From: Pycnococcus provasolii
Lineage: Eukaryota > Chlorophyta > Pseudoscourfieldiophyceae > Pseudoscourfieldiales
DNA: 64,000 nt
Reading direction: 5' to 3'
NCBI GenBank assembly: GCA_049487715.1
Contig: CP150547.1
Location: forward strand, 992,001 to 1,056,000
A program made the position numbers and the translations under genes. Positions 49,999 to 59,705 of the stretch are shown piece by piece (within the stretch, counting starts at the first letter, position 1; the number at the start of each line of letters is the position of its first letter). Below the pieces are notes generated by a model, which saw only the letters and a program-made list of their open reading frames with translations, ran no database searches and had not been told where the DNA came from.

Positions 49999-50528
49999 TT
50001 CTTTCTCGCCTCTGTTTCGCATACGTAGTCCGTACGACGTGACAGAAAACCTGAGTCTTGGGTGGTTTCTTCGTTTTGCATTCGCCGCTTCCCTCCTTCT
50101 CCTTCCGTTCGAGGACTGCGTTCCCCTATGGGTAACGTGCGAGTCCGCCGCGCCTGAGGCGGAGCCCAGAGAGGGATTGTGCGACATACCTGGACACGTG
50201 GATTAATAGAAAACAAAAAATGAAAGAGAAGTGTGCGAGTGCGAAACCACTTAAGGCTAAGACACGACAACTCTGAATCTGAACGCGTTTTTCAGTTCGA
50301 ACAACCAAAACGCAGCAGCGGCGCCGGCTGGCGGGGTTCCAGAGGGTCGGGCAAGTCGCTCTGCTCTGGGGGGAAATCAGACCGGTCCCCATCCGATGGG
50401 TTAGGGTTTGGGTTTGGGTTAGGGTTAGGGTTAGGGTTCGTCTATTCGGGTTTTGCCTATCTCGTATCTTATCCATTTTTATCTTCTTCATTCTTCTCTT
50501 CTTCTTCTTGGTCGTACTACGATAGTCT
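49999..50528. other. Divergent MsrB/MIF intergenic region
   Basis: Contains the probable 5'-UTR intron of MsrB and a TTAGGG/TTTGGG block (50398-50438). No other gene is seen. Confidence 0.5.
50398..50438 (+). repeat. TTAGGG/TTTGGG block upstream of MIF gene
   Basis: One TTAGGG, two TTTGGG, then three TTAGGG units, 91 bp before ATG 50529. Confidence 0.9.
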
Positions 50529-51083
50529 ATGGCGAATATGCTGCGTGGTGCTCGTGGTCACAGCGCGCCGACGATGCCCACAACGATGCCTTCGGCGTCC
50601 CTTAGGAGGAGGAGGTTAGGGTCTCCGTCACGAATAAATAAAAAGGCACACACCGAGAGTTCTCGTCGTAGCGCCTCCTCGTCAGCGTCGTGCGAAGAAG
50701 GCCCGTTAAGCGCTCTTCCCGGCGACCCGTCAATCATACTCAACACGAACGTCACGATTCCCCCAGGCGAGAAACGCGCGTTAGCTAAGGCGCTCTCCGC
50801 AGCCGTCGCGTCGTGCCTCGGAAAGCCGGAAAGCTACGTCGCAGTATGCATAAATGACGGAAACGCTGACGGCATGATCTTCGGAGGAAGTGACGAGCCA
50901 TGTGCGCTGGCGTGCGTGTACTCTCTCGGCGCCATCAACAAGACGAACAACGAGAAACTCTCTGCTGAGGTCGCACGTCTTCTCCAGGAGACGTGTGATG
51001 TCGCACCAAACAGGTATTACGTCAACTTTTTCGACGTTCCTCGCGAAAACTGCGGATACAACGGAAAGACGTTCGCTTCCTAA
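50529..51083 (+). CDS. MIF: MIF/tautomerase-like protein with N-terminal extension
   Basis: The 184-residue product ends in a complete MIF fold: PSIILNTNVTIPPGEKRALA, LSAAVASCLGKPESYVAVCI, GMIFGGSDEPCALACVYSLG and NRYYVNFFDVPRENCGYNGK. MIF tautomerases use Pro1, exposed after Met removal. Here the matching Pro is internal (Pro67, in GDPSIILNTN), behind a ~66-residue Arg/Ser-rich extension that resembles an organelle presequence. Activity would need cleavage between Asp66 and Pro67. Plant and algal MIF-like proteins are known; the role here is not. Start chosen at the first ATG (CTATGGC). Confidence 0.9.
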   Translation: MANMLRGARGHSAPTMPTTMPSASLRRRRLGSPSRINKKAHTESSRRSASSSASCEEGPLSALPGDPSIILNTNVTIPPGEKRALAKALSAAVASCLGKPESYVAVCINDGNADGMIFGGSDEPCALACVYSLGAINKTNNEKLSAEVARLLQETCDVAPNRYYVNFFDVPRENCGYNGKTFAS

Positions 51084-51159
51084 GACATCGGGAGAGGAGG
51101 GTGAGAAGTTTAGAACACTTGTTACACATCACATATGTATTTTGCGGGAGTGTTTTTGC

Positions 51160-52230
51160 CTAACCGCCGCTGGGCATGCACGACTTGAGCGAATCGCCGA
51201 GTCCCTGGAAGAACAGAAAACTCAGGAAAAAGTCGACGATGAAAATGGACACGAGGCTGCACACAACGCTGTTCGTCGTGCTCAGCCCCACGCCCTTCGC
51301 TCCACCTCTCGTCGTAACTCCAAATGCGCAGCTGATGATGGCGACGAGAATGCCAAACACCGCCGCCTTGAGCTCCATGGAAATTATGTCCCACGGCGCG
51401 AGCGCCTGCGCGGCGGAGTCCAAGATTTGGTTCGCAGAGACATCGTACAGAAGCTCCGCGAGCAGTACGGACGCACCTATCCCGACCGTGAAGCACAGGA
51501 TTGTCACCACGGGTAGCGCGATGACGCACGCGAGCACGCGAGGCACGATGAGGTAGTCGACGGGGTCTGTGCGAAGAACGCGCAAGCTATCCGTCTGCTC
51601 GCTCACCTGCATAGTCCCAAGCTCCGCCGCGAACGCGCTGCCAACACGGCCGGCGAAGATGACGGCGGTGATGGCTGGCGTAAGCTCGCGGCAGAGCGCG
51701 AGTGCGATGACGCCGCCGACGGACCGCGTCAGTCCGAGGCGCATGAACTCGCGCACAAACTGAATTGTAAACACCATGCCCACGAAGCTGCTCGTTAGTA
51801 GACTCACAAACAGGCTGCGCGGCCCGACGATCGAAAGCTGCTCGACCGTATTTTTTGTATGAATGCGACCCGTGCACACGCGCACCACAACCTTGCCGAA
51901 GAGGATGAGCGCCGACAGGGCGCGCCACAGCCACGGTGGCAACTCGCGCTGCGGTGGTGCAGGCTCTGGCGGCGGCGCCGCCACTTCAGCCACGTCAGCC
52001 GCGCCGATGAGCATACGACGAGCGTAGCGACAAGGGGAAGGGCCTCGGGAGGTTGGAAGGCCCTTCCATTGCGCGGAGGACGCACTTCCCGAGGCTACAT
52101 CCCTCACCCACCCTTCGTGAGGATGCGCCGGTCGTGTTCTAGACGACGGAAAGGAATGCCGGTCACGGGACGACAGACGAGCGCTGTAACGAGGTGCCGA
52201 CAGGCGCACGCTGTTGCCTGCGACGGACAT
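51160..52230 (-). CDS. TGD1: TGD1, plastid MlaE-type lipid permease
   Basis: ATG 52230 gives 356 residues and a Ser/Arg-rich chloroplast transit peptide (MSVAGNSVRLSAPRYSARLS). The upstream in-frame sequence is leader. The MlaE domain covers ~120-356: RIHTKNTVEQLSIVGPRSLF, an amphipathic entry helix, then about five hydrophobic segments with SFVGMVFTIQFVREF, GGVIALALCRELTPAITAVI and FAGRVGSAFAAELGTMQVSE, the diagnostic ELTP/GRVG/ELGTM core. With TGD2 (substrate-binding) and TGD3 (ATPase) it imports lipids from the ER into the chloroplast inner envelope. Partners are not in this window. It converges on MIF. Confidence 0.92.
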   Translation of the reverse strand: MSVAGNSVRLSAPRYSARLSSRDRHSFPSSRTRPAHPHEGWVRDVASGSASSAQWKGLPTSRGPSPCRYARRMLIGAADVAEVAAPPPEPAPPQRELPPWLWRALSALILFGKVVVRVCTGRIHTKNTVEQLSIVGPRSLFVSLLTSSFVGMVFTIQFVREFMRLGLTRSVGGVIALALCRELTPAITAVIFAGRVGSAFAAELGTMQVSEQTDSLRVLRTDPVDYLIVPRVLACVIALPVVTILCFTVGIGASVLLAELLYDVSANQILDSAAQALAPWDIISMELKAAVFGILVAIISCAFGVTTRGGAKGVGLSTTNSVVCSLVSIFIVDFFLSFLFFQGLGDSLKSCMPSGG

Positions 52231-52482
52231 GAGAGCGAACCCTGTCTTCTCTCTGCACTTTCGAACGAGGCACTCACGGAGGTCACTCACGGGAGGAGAG
52301 GGAAGTTGGCTGGGAAAACCCCAACAACACGTTTGAGACTTGAGAAAACCCCAATCGGTACGAGGGGTGTGGATAAAGAGAACATTGTGGTCAATCTGTT
52401 TCATACACTTGCGTTACACAAATACTGAAATACATAGTAGTACTTAGACTACAAAAACAACAAGAGTCGTACTATCAAAGAA

Positions 52483-55374
52483 TCAGTCGAACACACGCAC
52501 GTTGTCGTGGTGGAGCGCAATCAGCTGGTAAATATACCGTGCAAGGTCAAACGAGTGGCTGCCCGGGCGAGGAATGGCAGAGTCGAAGTAGTGGTAGCGA
52601 GTCTCCGGGCGGCCTTGCACGTAGCTGCCGTCGCGCCACGGGTTGAAGCCGTAGATGTCAACCTCGTCGCAAACCTGAAGCAAGAACAGCACTGCGTAGA
52701 AGCCGCTCATCGGCTTCTCGCCTGGGTAGCGGCCCATATGGTTGCGCTGAAATCGGCGCTTCAGCTCGCGGTACGTCATGTACGCCCAGCTCACGAATCC
52801 AGGGCTCAGCGCGATGACATTTCGATCCGGATGCATGCGACGAAGCCGTGCGTAGCTCATCTTCCACCACCGGTCCTTCTCAAAAATCTGCTGGCGGCTC
52901 TTCCAGACGTACGCCCATGGCTCGAACATCTCAAAGAGAATCAGCGCCGTCTCGCGGCTCCGCCAATTCCAGCGGTACCCGCGGTGGTCGTCGAGAAGTT
53001 GCTTCACCCAGTAGCCATTCAGACTCTCGTGCGTGCTCCTGCTGCCGACGAACTGCTCGTAGCCTTTCACGGGCGCCTGGTTGAAGCGGTACACGACGTC
53101 GTGCGCGTCAATCTCGCGACCTCGCTCCTTTCCCAGCAGCTGGCCGCTGTTGCCAAGAACCGCGCACGTGCCCCACTTCTCCTTGATGTCGCGATCAGGC
53201 AGAGTGTGGTACAGCGCTCTGTCAACCTTGTAATTGTCGCCTTCTCTCAGCTTGCCCTTGGTGATGCCATCAGGGAGCACAATATTCGTGCCGTTCACCT
53301 CACCCTTGTGCATGACGAGGCTCGCGTTGTACCTCAAGCTGAGGTTCTCGAGCAGCTTTGGAACGAGCTCCTTCAGGCGATCCACCGAGCAGTCACTTCC
53401 GCTGTAGATGGGATCGCACTCGCACGTTCCGTTCTTCGCCTCGCCCCGGCCGTTACAGTCAATCACGCAGTCCCGGCGCTGGCACGTGAGTGCCGCACCT
53501 GGCACGGGGGCTGCCGAGCTGCCACCTGCCTCGTCGTCTTCCATGCTCGCGGCACCCACGGCGTCCTTAACGTCGCGCAGCATACCCTGACTTTGCATCG
53601 CGAGGTACGTCAGGTACTCCGTGGAGCTGCGCTCGCGCTCACCGTCGCCTGGGTCGTGGTCGTCGTAGTAGTGAAATTTGCCCGTGCGTGCGTCCATGCC
53701 GTACACGTCAACCGACCGGCACACCTGCTGGGCCATCGTGAGCGCGTACCACCCGCTGCTCATGACGTCGCCAGCCACACCGTCGGCGCCTCGCGACGAG
53801 GCGGAGGTGTCACTGTGCAGCGCATCTCCGATGCGCTTGCGGATGCGGCGCGCAAATTCCGTGTACGTGTGCACGAACGGCAGGCTCAGGTAGACGACGT
53901 CCATCGCGGGAAACTGCTGGCGCATCTGCACGTACGTCTCCTGGCTATGTGACGACCAGAACACCAGCACCGCATCCTCGATGAGCCACCGAGCTTCCTG
54001 AGGCCCGCCCTCGGCTGCCATGAGCTGCTCCGACCAGAACTGATCGACTATCTGGTACGTCGTTTTCGAGCCCACGTCCGCCTCGAAGCGGTGCGTTGGT
54101 GCGTTGTGCACCCGGAATACCGCGGAGTGGTGGTCAATCTCCTCGCCAAACTTGCCGTTTGCGAGCGATCCTGAGTTGCCCACCACCGCGCACGAATCGT
54201 GCCTTTTCTTCCAGTCGTCGAGCGGGATTACCGTCGCATATTCCGGTGGGATGGCAAAGTGCCTCACCTGCTGCGTCGCGACGTCCATGAAGGATCCTTC
54301 GTACTCGTTCTTCGCAAGCATCTTGCGGTTCGCGATGAGCGGCCCGTCAAACTTCTCCAGAAGGCTTCCCTTGAGCACCGCCTTGCCCGCGTCGCGCATC
54401 GCATCCTCGTCGTAGCTGAACATGCTGTTCGCCACCACGGCAGAGCTCTGCGGCGCCCTGCTCGCCTCGCCGCAGCCGCACACGGTGACGTGCACGGCAA
54501 GGCGCGCGCCCGATCCCTTGGGCACGATGCACCTCACCGCCGTGTCGGACAGCCACGTCGTCTTTGTGCAGGCGAGCCCGCCGACGGTGGCAAGTGGGAA
54601 GGACTCGCGCATGCCGAAGTTGGCGCCGTGGATTGTGATGACTCCCCCGCCGCTGTTCGGCGCGTGCGCGGGGCTCACGTGGTGCACGCGCGGCGACAGG
54701 TAGCCGAACAGTGCGGATGCCGACGGCGTGGCGGCGGGCGGTGCTCCTTCGACGACGGGAATCACGGCAAGTCTTGACCCGGTTCCCTCCGGCACTCGGC
54801 AGTGCGCCTCGTAGGACGTGACTGACTTGACAGAGATGCACTCGACGCCTCCGACGATCACCTTTCTGAGCGTCTTTGTCGTTCCGAGGTTTTTACCGTG
54901 CAACGTGAGCGTGATTCCGCCGGCGGTTGCAGACTGCTTGGGTGAGAGCTTCAGCACGATGGGTGCTTTTGCGTCGACGTTGGCGTCACCCGTCGACTCC
55001 ATCTCGTACGTTTCTTCGTCTTGCTCGTCGTTGTTGTCGACGAGTGTTGGCGTGAGTTGTTTGCTGCTGTGTGGTGCACGTGCGGCGGTCGAGGTGGTGT
55101 GCAAGGTGGCGTTTCGCCTCGGCGTTGTCGCGGAAGCACTTCGTATGCGGTTTCTTCTCCTTGCGTCTGGTAATCTTTTCATGTGCGTCGAGCTTGAGAC
55201 GATGGCGAGCAGAACGAAGAAGGGCAGGATGAAGGAAATGAATACGAGAAGCGCGGTATTGTTGCCAGAAGATGCTGACGAGCTTGCAGACGAGGCTGCG
55301 TTTGTTCCCCGCTGGAGCCACGCCGGAAGCCATCTCCGTCGTTTCGGCTGCTTCGAGACGTTGTCTGTTCCCAT
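52483..55374 (-). CDS. Tandem GT29 sialyltransferase-like protein with two IPT/TIG domains and an EGF-like module
   Basis: The 963-residue type II membrane protein has a signal anchor at ~41-61 (ALLVFISFILPFFVLLAIVS), then an unusual order of domains. Two IPT/TIG Ig-like domains (~138-225 and 229-320; SPKQSATAGGITLTLHGKNL, SPAHAPNSGGGVITIHGANF). GT29 domain 1 (~390-598; motif L SCAVVGNSGSLANG, motif S MSSGWYALTMAQQVCRSVDV, motif III HYYDDH). A six-Cys EGF-like module (631-662). GT29 domain 2 (~730-963; TCAVLGNSGQLLGKE, MSGFYAVLFLLQVCDEVDIY, HYFDS). In the VS motif (H-x4-E), domain 1 keeps Glu586 but has Glu at the His position, while domain 2 keeps His940 but has Ala at the Glu position. IPT/TIG modules with GT29 are, to my knowledge, not described. 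Donor and acceptor are unknown. Confidence 0.88.
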   Translation of the reverse strand: MGTDNVSKQPKRRRWLPAWLQRGTNAASSASSSASSGNNTALLVFISFILPFFVLLAIVSSSTHMKRLPDARRRNRIRSASATTPRRNATLHTTSTAARAPHSSKQLTPTLVDNNDEQDEETYEMESTGDANVDAKAPIVLKLSPKQSATAGGITLTLHGKNLGTTKTLRKVIVGGVECISVKSVTSYEAHCRVPEGTGSRLAVIPVVEGAPPAATPSASALFGYLSPRVHHVSPAHAPNSGGGVITIHGANFGMRESFPLATVGGLACTKTTWLSDTAVRCIVPKGSGARLAVHVTVCGCGEASRAPQSSAVVANSMFSYDEDAMRDAGKAVLKGSLLEKFDGPLIANRKMLAKNEYEGSFMDVATQQVRHFAIPPEYATVIPLDDWKKRHDSCAVVGNSGSLANGKFGEEIDHHSAVFRVHNAPTHRFEADVGSKTTYQIVDQFWSEQLMAAEGGPQEARWLIEDAVLVFWSSHSQETYVQMRQQFPAMDVVYLSLPFVHTYTEFARRIRKRIGDALHSDTSASSRGADGVAGDVMSSGWYALTMAQQVCRSVDVYGMDARTGKFHYYDDHDPGDGERERSSTEYLTYLAMQSQGMLRDVKDAVGAASMEDDEAGGSSAAPVPGAALTCQRRDCVIDCNGRGEAKNGTCECDPIYSGSDCSVDRLKELVPKLLENLSLRYNASLVMHKGEVNGTNIVLPDGITKGKLREGDNYKVDRALYHTLPDRDIKEKWGTCAVLGNSGQLLGKERGREIDAHDVVYRFNQAPVKGYEQFVGSRSTHESLNGYWVKQLLDDHRGYRWNWRSRETALILFEMFEPWAYVWKSRQQIFEKDRWWKMSYARLRRMHPDRNVIALSPGFVSWAYMTYRELKRRFQRNHMGRYPGEKPMSGFYAVLFLLQVCDEVDIYGFNPWRDGSYVQGRPETRYHYFDSAIPRPGSHSFDLARYIYQLIALHHDNVRVFD

Positions 55375-56315
55375 ATTGCTTTACCGTAATAGTAATAAGC
55401 CCAAATCAATTCGCGAAGTGACGCAACCAACCAACCCAAACGAGTTGAAAAGGCCAAAGACCGACCTTATTTTAAGGTTAACGAAAAAAAGGAAAAGGAG
55501 AAAGAGGTCTGAGAGGCCACAGCTCGCCTCCAGACAACTGAGTTCTTTCTCTTCGGCGAGATGAATGAAGACGAGGATTAATATCAGGATGAGGTTTGTT
55601 CTCTGTCTGACGTTGAGGCGATCGCGGTGGAGATTTAAGGTATGGTAGAACTATGTTGGTCGGCGGCCTGGCCTGCAGGAACCAACCACCAACGGAGTGA
55701 GACCAGCGAGAACGCCAAGCAGGCAAGCAGCCTCAGCGGAGACGGAGAAAACCAGCCGTCTGTCTCCACCTTACAAAGGGGTGCCTGAGGTCTGAGGAGC
55801 TCCCCCCCCCTTTGGGAGTACCCTAACCCTAACCCTAACCCTAACCCTAACCCTAACCCATGGCTCCCCACTCCCCAGTTGCTCCCGGCCAGTTCCCCGA
55901 CCTCCCATTCTGGCCTCCCGGGTCCATGATTCAAGTAAGGGTTTTTATGGGGTTTGGGAAACCCCGAATAATATGGAATCTCTGCAGGCTCAGACTGCAG
56001 GCCACCCCGCCCCGTCCTTCAATGCAAAAGGTTTCCCTGCTGTCAATAGACTACTTCTTAGGGGATATTGTTCGTTCCAGTTGTTCGGTTCGTTCCCCTC
56101 TGACCTATTCTGATTGTCTGATTCCCCCGGGGCCTGCCCCAGGCTGCCCTGATTCCGCCGCCGCCAACCTCCCACCCCTTCCCCCTTCCCCACGCCCTCG
56201 CATCACCCTAAACGCCCCGACCAGCCGCCAACCTCCCTCCCCTTGTCCCAGGGACCAGGATCGCCACTTGCCTTGTCATTTATTTTTTTATTTTCAGTTA
56301 ACCAACCAGTTAACC
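55375..56315. other. Intergenic between tandem GT29 and nucleolin-like genes
   Basis: This 940-bp divergent region holds a 6.5-unit telomere-type block (55821-55859) and a polypyrimidine-rich 3' end (TTATTTTTTTATTTTCAG just before the ATG). It probably contains a 5'-UTR intron of the nucleolin-like gene. Confidence 0.55.
55821..55859 (+). repeat. (CCCTAA)6.5 block upstream of nucleolin-like gene
   Basis: Six perfect CCCTAA units plus CCC. The ATGG that follows immediately is part of a leader ORF, not the gene's start (56316). Confidence 0.95.
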
Positions 56316-57913
56316 ATGGGCTCGTCGAAGAAGGAAGATAAGTCGAAGAAGCGCAAGTCCGTCGACTCCTCGGGGGGCGATAAGGATAAGGATAAGAAAG
56401 CTGCCAAGAAACAGGTATGTCTGTTCCTTGTCTTCCTTTTGTTTTGTGGTGTGGTGGTTACTCACACTGTATTTGTATTGTGTCTTTTACTCACATGGTA
56501 TTGTGTCTTTTACTCACTTATACACACTTTTGACTTTGATATTTCAACATTCCAATCTTTCAGAAAAAAGAGGAAGAGGCGGCTGCGGCGAAAAAGAAGG
56601 CGGAGGAGGAGGCGGCTGCGGCGGCGAAAAAAAAGGCGGAGGAAGAAGCGGCGGCCAAAAAGAAGGCGGCGTCCAAGAAAGGGAAAAAGAAGAAGGATGA
56701 TAGCAGCAGCAGTGACGACAGCGACAGCGACAGTGACAGCGACAGTGACGATAGCAGCGGAAGCGATGATAGTAGCAGCAGCGACGACGCCGGCACCAGC
56801 TCTAGCGACGATGACAGCAGCGACAGCGACAGCGACAGCGATAGCGAGGAGAAGGGCAAGCCCGCGGCGAAAGCGGCACCGGAGAAGAAGAAGGAGGAAA
56901 GCAGTGACGACGACAGCGACAGCAGTAGTGACAGCGACAGCGACAGCGACAGCGATAGTGACAGCGATAGTGACGACGACAAGGCAAAGGACGAGGTCAA
57001 GAAGCAAGAGCCGGTGTCAACGCCTGCTGCTGAGAAGCCAGCCCACCAAAACGGCGGCGGTGGAGGAGAGGAGGCTATGACAGTCTTCTGTCGCAACCTT
57101 GCGTTCGACGCGACCGAAGACGACCTGTACAATCTGTTCGCGGAGTGCGGTGCGGGAGCGCAGAGCGTGCGCATCGCTTGGAACCGCGAGACGCAGCAGA
57201 GCCGCGGGTATGCGCACGTCGACTTCGCTTCGAATGAGGATGCACAGAAGGCGGTCAACGACTACTACGGACAGCAAGTTCATGGTCGCGAGATTCAGAT
57301 CGAGATTGCCGCGCCACGCACGCCTGGAGGTGGCGCCGCCGGAGGGCCGCTCGGTTCGCCGGGTGCTAGACAGCGCAACGAGGACGCGACCGTCTTCGTG
57401 AAGGGCTTCGACAAATTCAACTACGACGAGTACGGAATCAAGGACAATCTGCGTAAATTTTTCTCCGAGTGTGGAGAGGTGGTGCACATCCGTCTACCCA
57501 CTGACCGCGAGACGGGCGACGTCAAGGGATTTGCATATGTTGAGTTTGACAGCGCGGATTCCAAGGCGAAGGCGGTGGAAATGAACGGTGGGACGATGGA
57601 AGATGGACGTTGGGTGGTCGTGGATGGCCAGTCCAGCGGCGGCGGCGGTGGTGGAGGTGGTGGTGGTGGTGGTGGGTTTGGCGGAGGTGGACGTGGTGGC
57701 GGAGGCTTTGGCGGAGGTGGACGTGGTGGCGGAGGCTTTGGTGGAGGCGGCCGCGGCGGCGGCCGCGGTGGCGGACGTGGCGGTCGTGATGGTGGGCGAG
57801 GCGGAGGTCGCGGTTTCGGAGGTCGTGATGGCGGCCGTGGTGGCGGCCGTGGCGGAATGAGGATTGATCCCGGAGGTGGAGGTGGAGAGAATAAGAAGAT
57901 CACTTTCGACTGA
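56316..57913 (+). CDS. Nucleolin-like protein, two exons
   Basis: The exons are 56316-56414 and 56564-57913 (CAG|GTATGT...TTTCAG|AAA, phase 0). The start is ATG 56316 (ACCATGG). The 482-residue product has the nucleolin layout. A Lys-rich and acidic N-terminus is dominated by long Ser/Asp runs (SDSDSDSDSD; casein-kinase-like targets). RRM1 follows (TVFCRNLAFDA, RGYAHVDFAS), then RRM2 (TVFVKGFDKFN, KGFAYVEFDSADSKAKAVEM). It ends in a Gly-Arg-Gly-rich GAR domain (GGGRGGGGFGGGGRGG). Nucleolin works in rRNA transcription and early processing in the nucleolus. Plant and algal members usually have two RRMs, as here. Confidence 0.9.
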
Positions 57914-58105
57914 GGGACCTCGGCTTCAAATAACGAGAATGTGTGAAGAAATTAGTAAAGAAGTTACTAAATTTTTAGAAAAAAAAGTAGGACAATTTCG
58001 CTTCATATTCATTCGCAGCTCAATTTCCGCCCTTTCGGGCAAACAAATAAATTATTTAAAGAAAAGTATATCATTGTTAACGCGTCAAACAGAGCTGAGC
58101 TCGGG

Positions 58106-58555
58106 TTATGCTGTACTACAAAGCGAGCGGAGCGCTTCGGTTGCCGCCCCTCGCGTGCAGTAAGTGCCCCTCTTCCTTCGCGGCTGTTTTATTCGTGGCG
58201 GGCTCACTCCACTCTTCCGCTCATTTTTTCCTGGACTTGTGGTTCCCGCACGTAATGTTGAGCGCTTCACTGCAAGCTCGTGGCACGGCGCATGTATTGT
58301 GGTGCTTTTCTGACTCCTCTCTTCCACCTCTTCCCACTCCCAAGGCGAACCGTCAGCTGCACCATCCACTTTGACCGCCGGCTTGTCCGTCCGTATATCA
58401 AATCCCCAGTCTTGCAAGAAACGCTGGCGCTGCCTTCGCTCGTTGTCTGCGAAGAACGACCAAAGATCCTGTCGAGTCAAGAAGGTTAGTGGTTATGGTT
58501 TGGTGCAAGGTTAGTGTGCTGTGCTTTGTTGTCTTCTGCAGTGTTTTTTAAAGAA

Positions 58556-58627
<72 letters not shown>

Positions 58628-58784
58628 GCCGTACCTCCTCGCTCGGAGGCGAAAACATTCCACGTTTTCTCGACCTCTCGTAGTTCAGCTGTGCAGGCTG
58701 TGGTGTGGGCAACGGCGCGGGCAGTGGTATGACCAAGCCGTAACCACCCGATGCGGCACTTTCGCTAAGAAAGTTTGTAGCCAT
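58106..58784 (-). CDS. CDK inhibitor (KRP/ICK, CDI-domain), two exons
   Basis: I read exon 1 as 58784-58635 (50 codons) and exon 2 as 58468-58106, both in phase 0 (GAG|GTACGG...CGACAG|GATCTT). The intron holds a long (TTTC)n microsatellite. The 170-residue product reads, around the junction, RGMFSPPSEE then DLWSFFADNERRQRQRFLQD, WGFDIRTDKPAVKV and SPWEWEEVEE. This is the CDI/KRP signature (FF-x2-x-E...RF...Y/WGFD...P..WEW) that binds cyclin and CDK. KRP proteins inhibit CDKA-cyclin in plants. Here the CDI block is central, with a basic tail that may carry a nuclear signal. The splice model is by eye. Confidence 0.75.
58555..58627 (+). repeat. (GAAA)n microsatellite in KRP intron
   Basis: About 17 GAAA units lie inside the intron of the CDK-inhibitor gene. 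Confidence 0.9.
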
Positions 58785-58816
58785 ACTTCTTCTGTTGACT
58801 TTCCTGACTTTCCGCC

Positions 58817-58828
58817 TTTTCGCGAAAA
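58817..58828. promoter_or_regulatory. E2F-like palindrome upstream of KRP start
   Basis: TTTTCGCGAAAA is a perfect 12-bp palindrome about 33 bp before the KRP ATG. It contains TTTCGCG, the core of E2F/DP sites. E2F control of a CDK inhibitor would be sensible, but the site is only a sequence match. Confidence 0.45.
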
Positions 58829-59705
58829 TGTCGGGGAAAAAATAAAATTGAGCCGTTCTCAAGACAGTCTGCAAGCTCGAGGTTGGTGTATGCACACGAG
58901 GTTGCAAGCAGGCGACTTCTGCGCGGCAATTTCTGTGCCGAGCGCACGCGTTAAGGCGGATGATCACTGCGTGATGCGAGTGATGTGTCGAGCGCGCGAA
59001 AGTGCCTATCTGGGGTCCTGGGGCTGTGCTTGAGGGGGAGCGGGGGGGACGCGTATCCAGCCAATCCAGGTGTGGGGTAGGCGGGTGGGCCAGTCTAGGT
59101 GTGCGTGCTCTGGCCAAGGCAGGACGCGGATGGAGCGGCCGGGGGAGCTCTGGCGGTCAGTCATCAGTCATCCATGCATTTTGCTTCGGAGCTCTTTCGA
59201 AGTCAACGAGAAGAGAGGTAAACTGGCAAAAACGACGTAACGAAGGCACATCGTGCTCTCAACGCTCGGGATGCATCGGCCGCCAGTGGCTCCGTGATTG
59301 TCGATCGACATGGATGGCGTCTGCTAATTGCTTGGCTAATTGCAGAATATTTCATCAATCCGTTCCGGAAGGGGCATATGCCTTCGGTTCGGAATCGTAC
59401 GAAGGACAGTTCCGAATTTTCCCGCGCATCTCAAGACAACCTGGCTGCCTGGTTATATCCGAAAGGCATCTCATCAGATGGATGATGAACTGGATGCGAA
59501 CGAGCAAGCTTTCGAAGAGTGACCATTCCTTTTCGTAAAATATCTGTCAGTTTTTTTTATCGCGCGCGTATCACGAAGCATAACGCCTGGCTCACGCCAC
59601 GCCACAGAGGCTCAGAGCACCCAACCAAACCCCAAACCAAACCCCCCAACCCAAAACGCCTGACCCCCAAACAGTTCCCCCAAACCCCCAAAACCAAACC
59701 AGCAC

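Noticed and set aside
55860-57080. Long open frame starting just after the telomere-type block
   Set aside because: It crosses the probable 5'-UTR intron and the nucleolin exons in the wrong frame; the real start is 56316.
59002-59538. Overlapping plus-strand frames between KRP and TAF8
   Set aside because: Composition changes between frames, no domain, and no clear start; probably non-coding.
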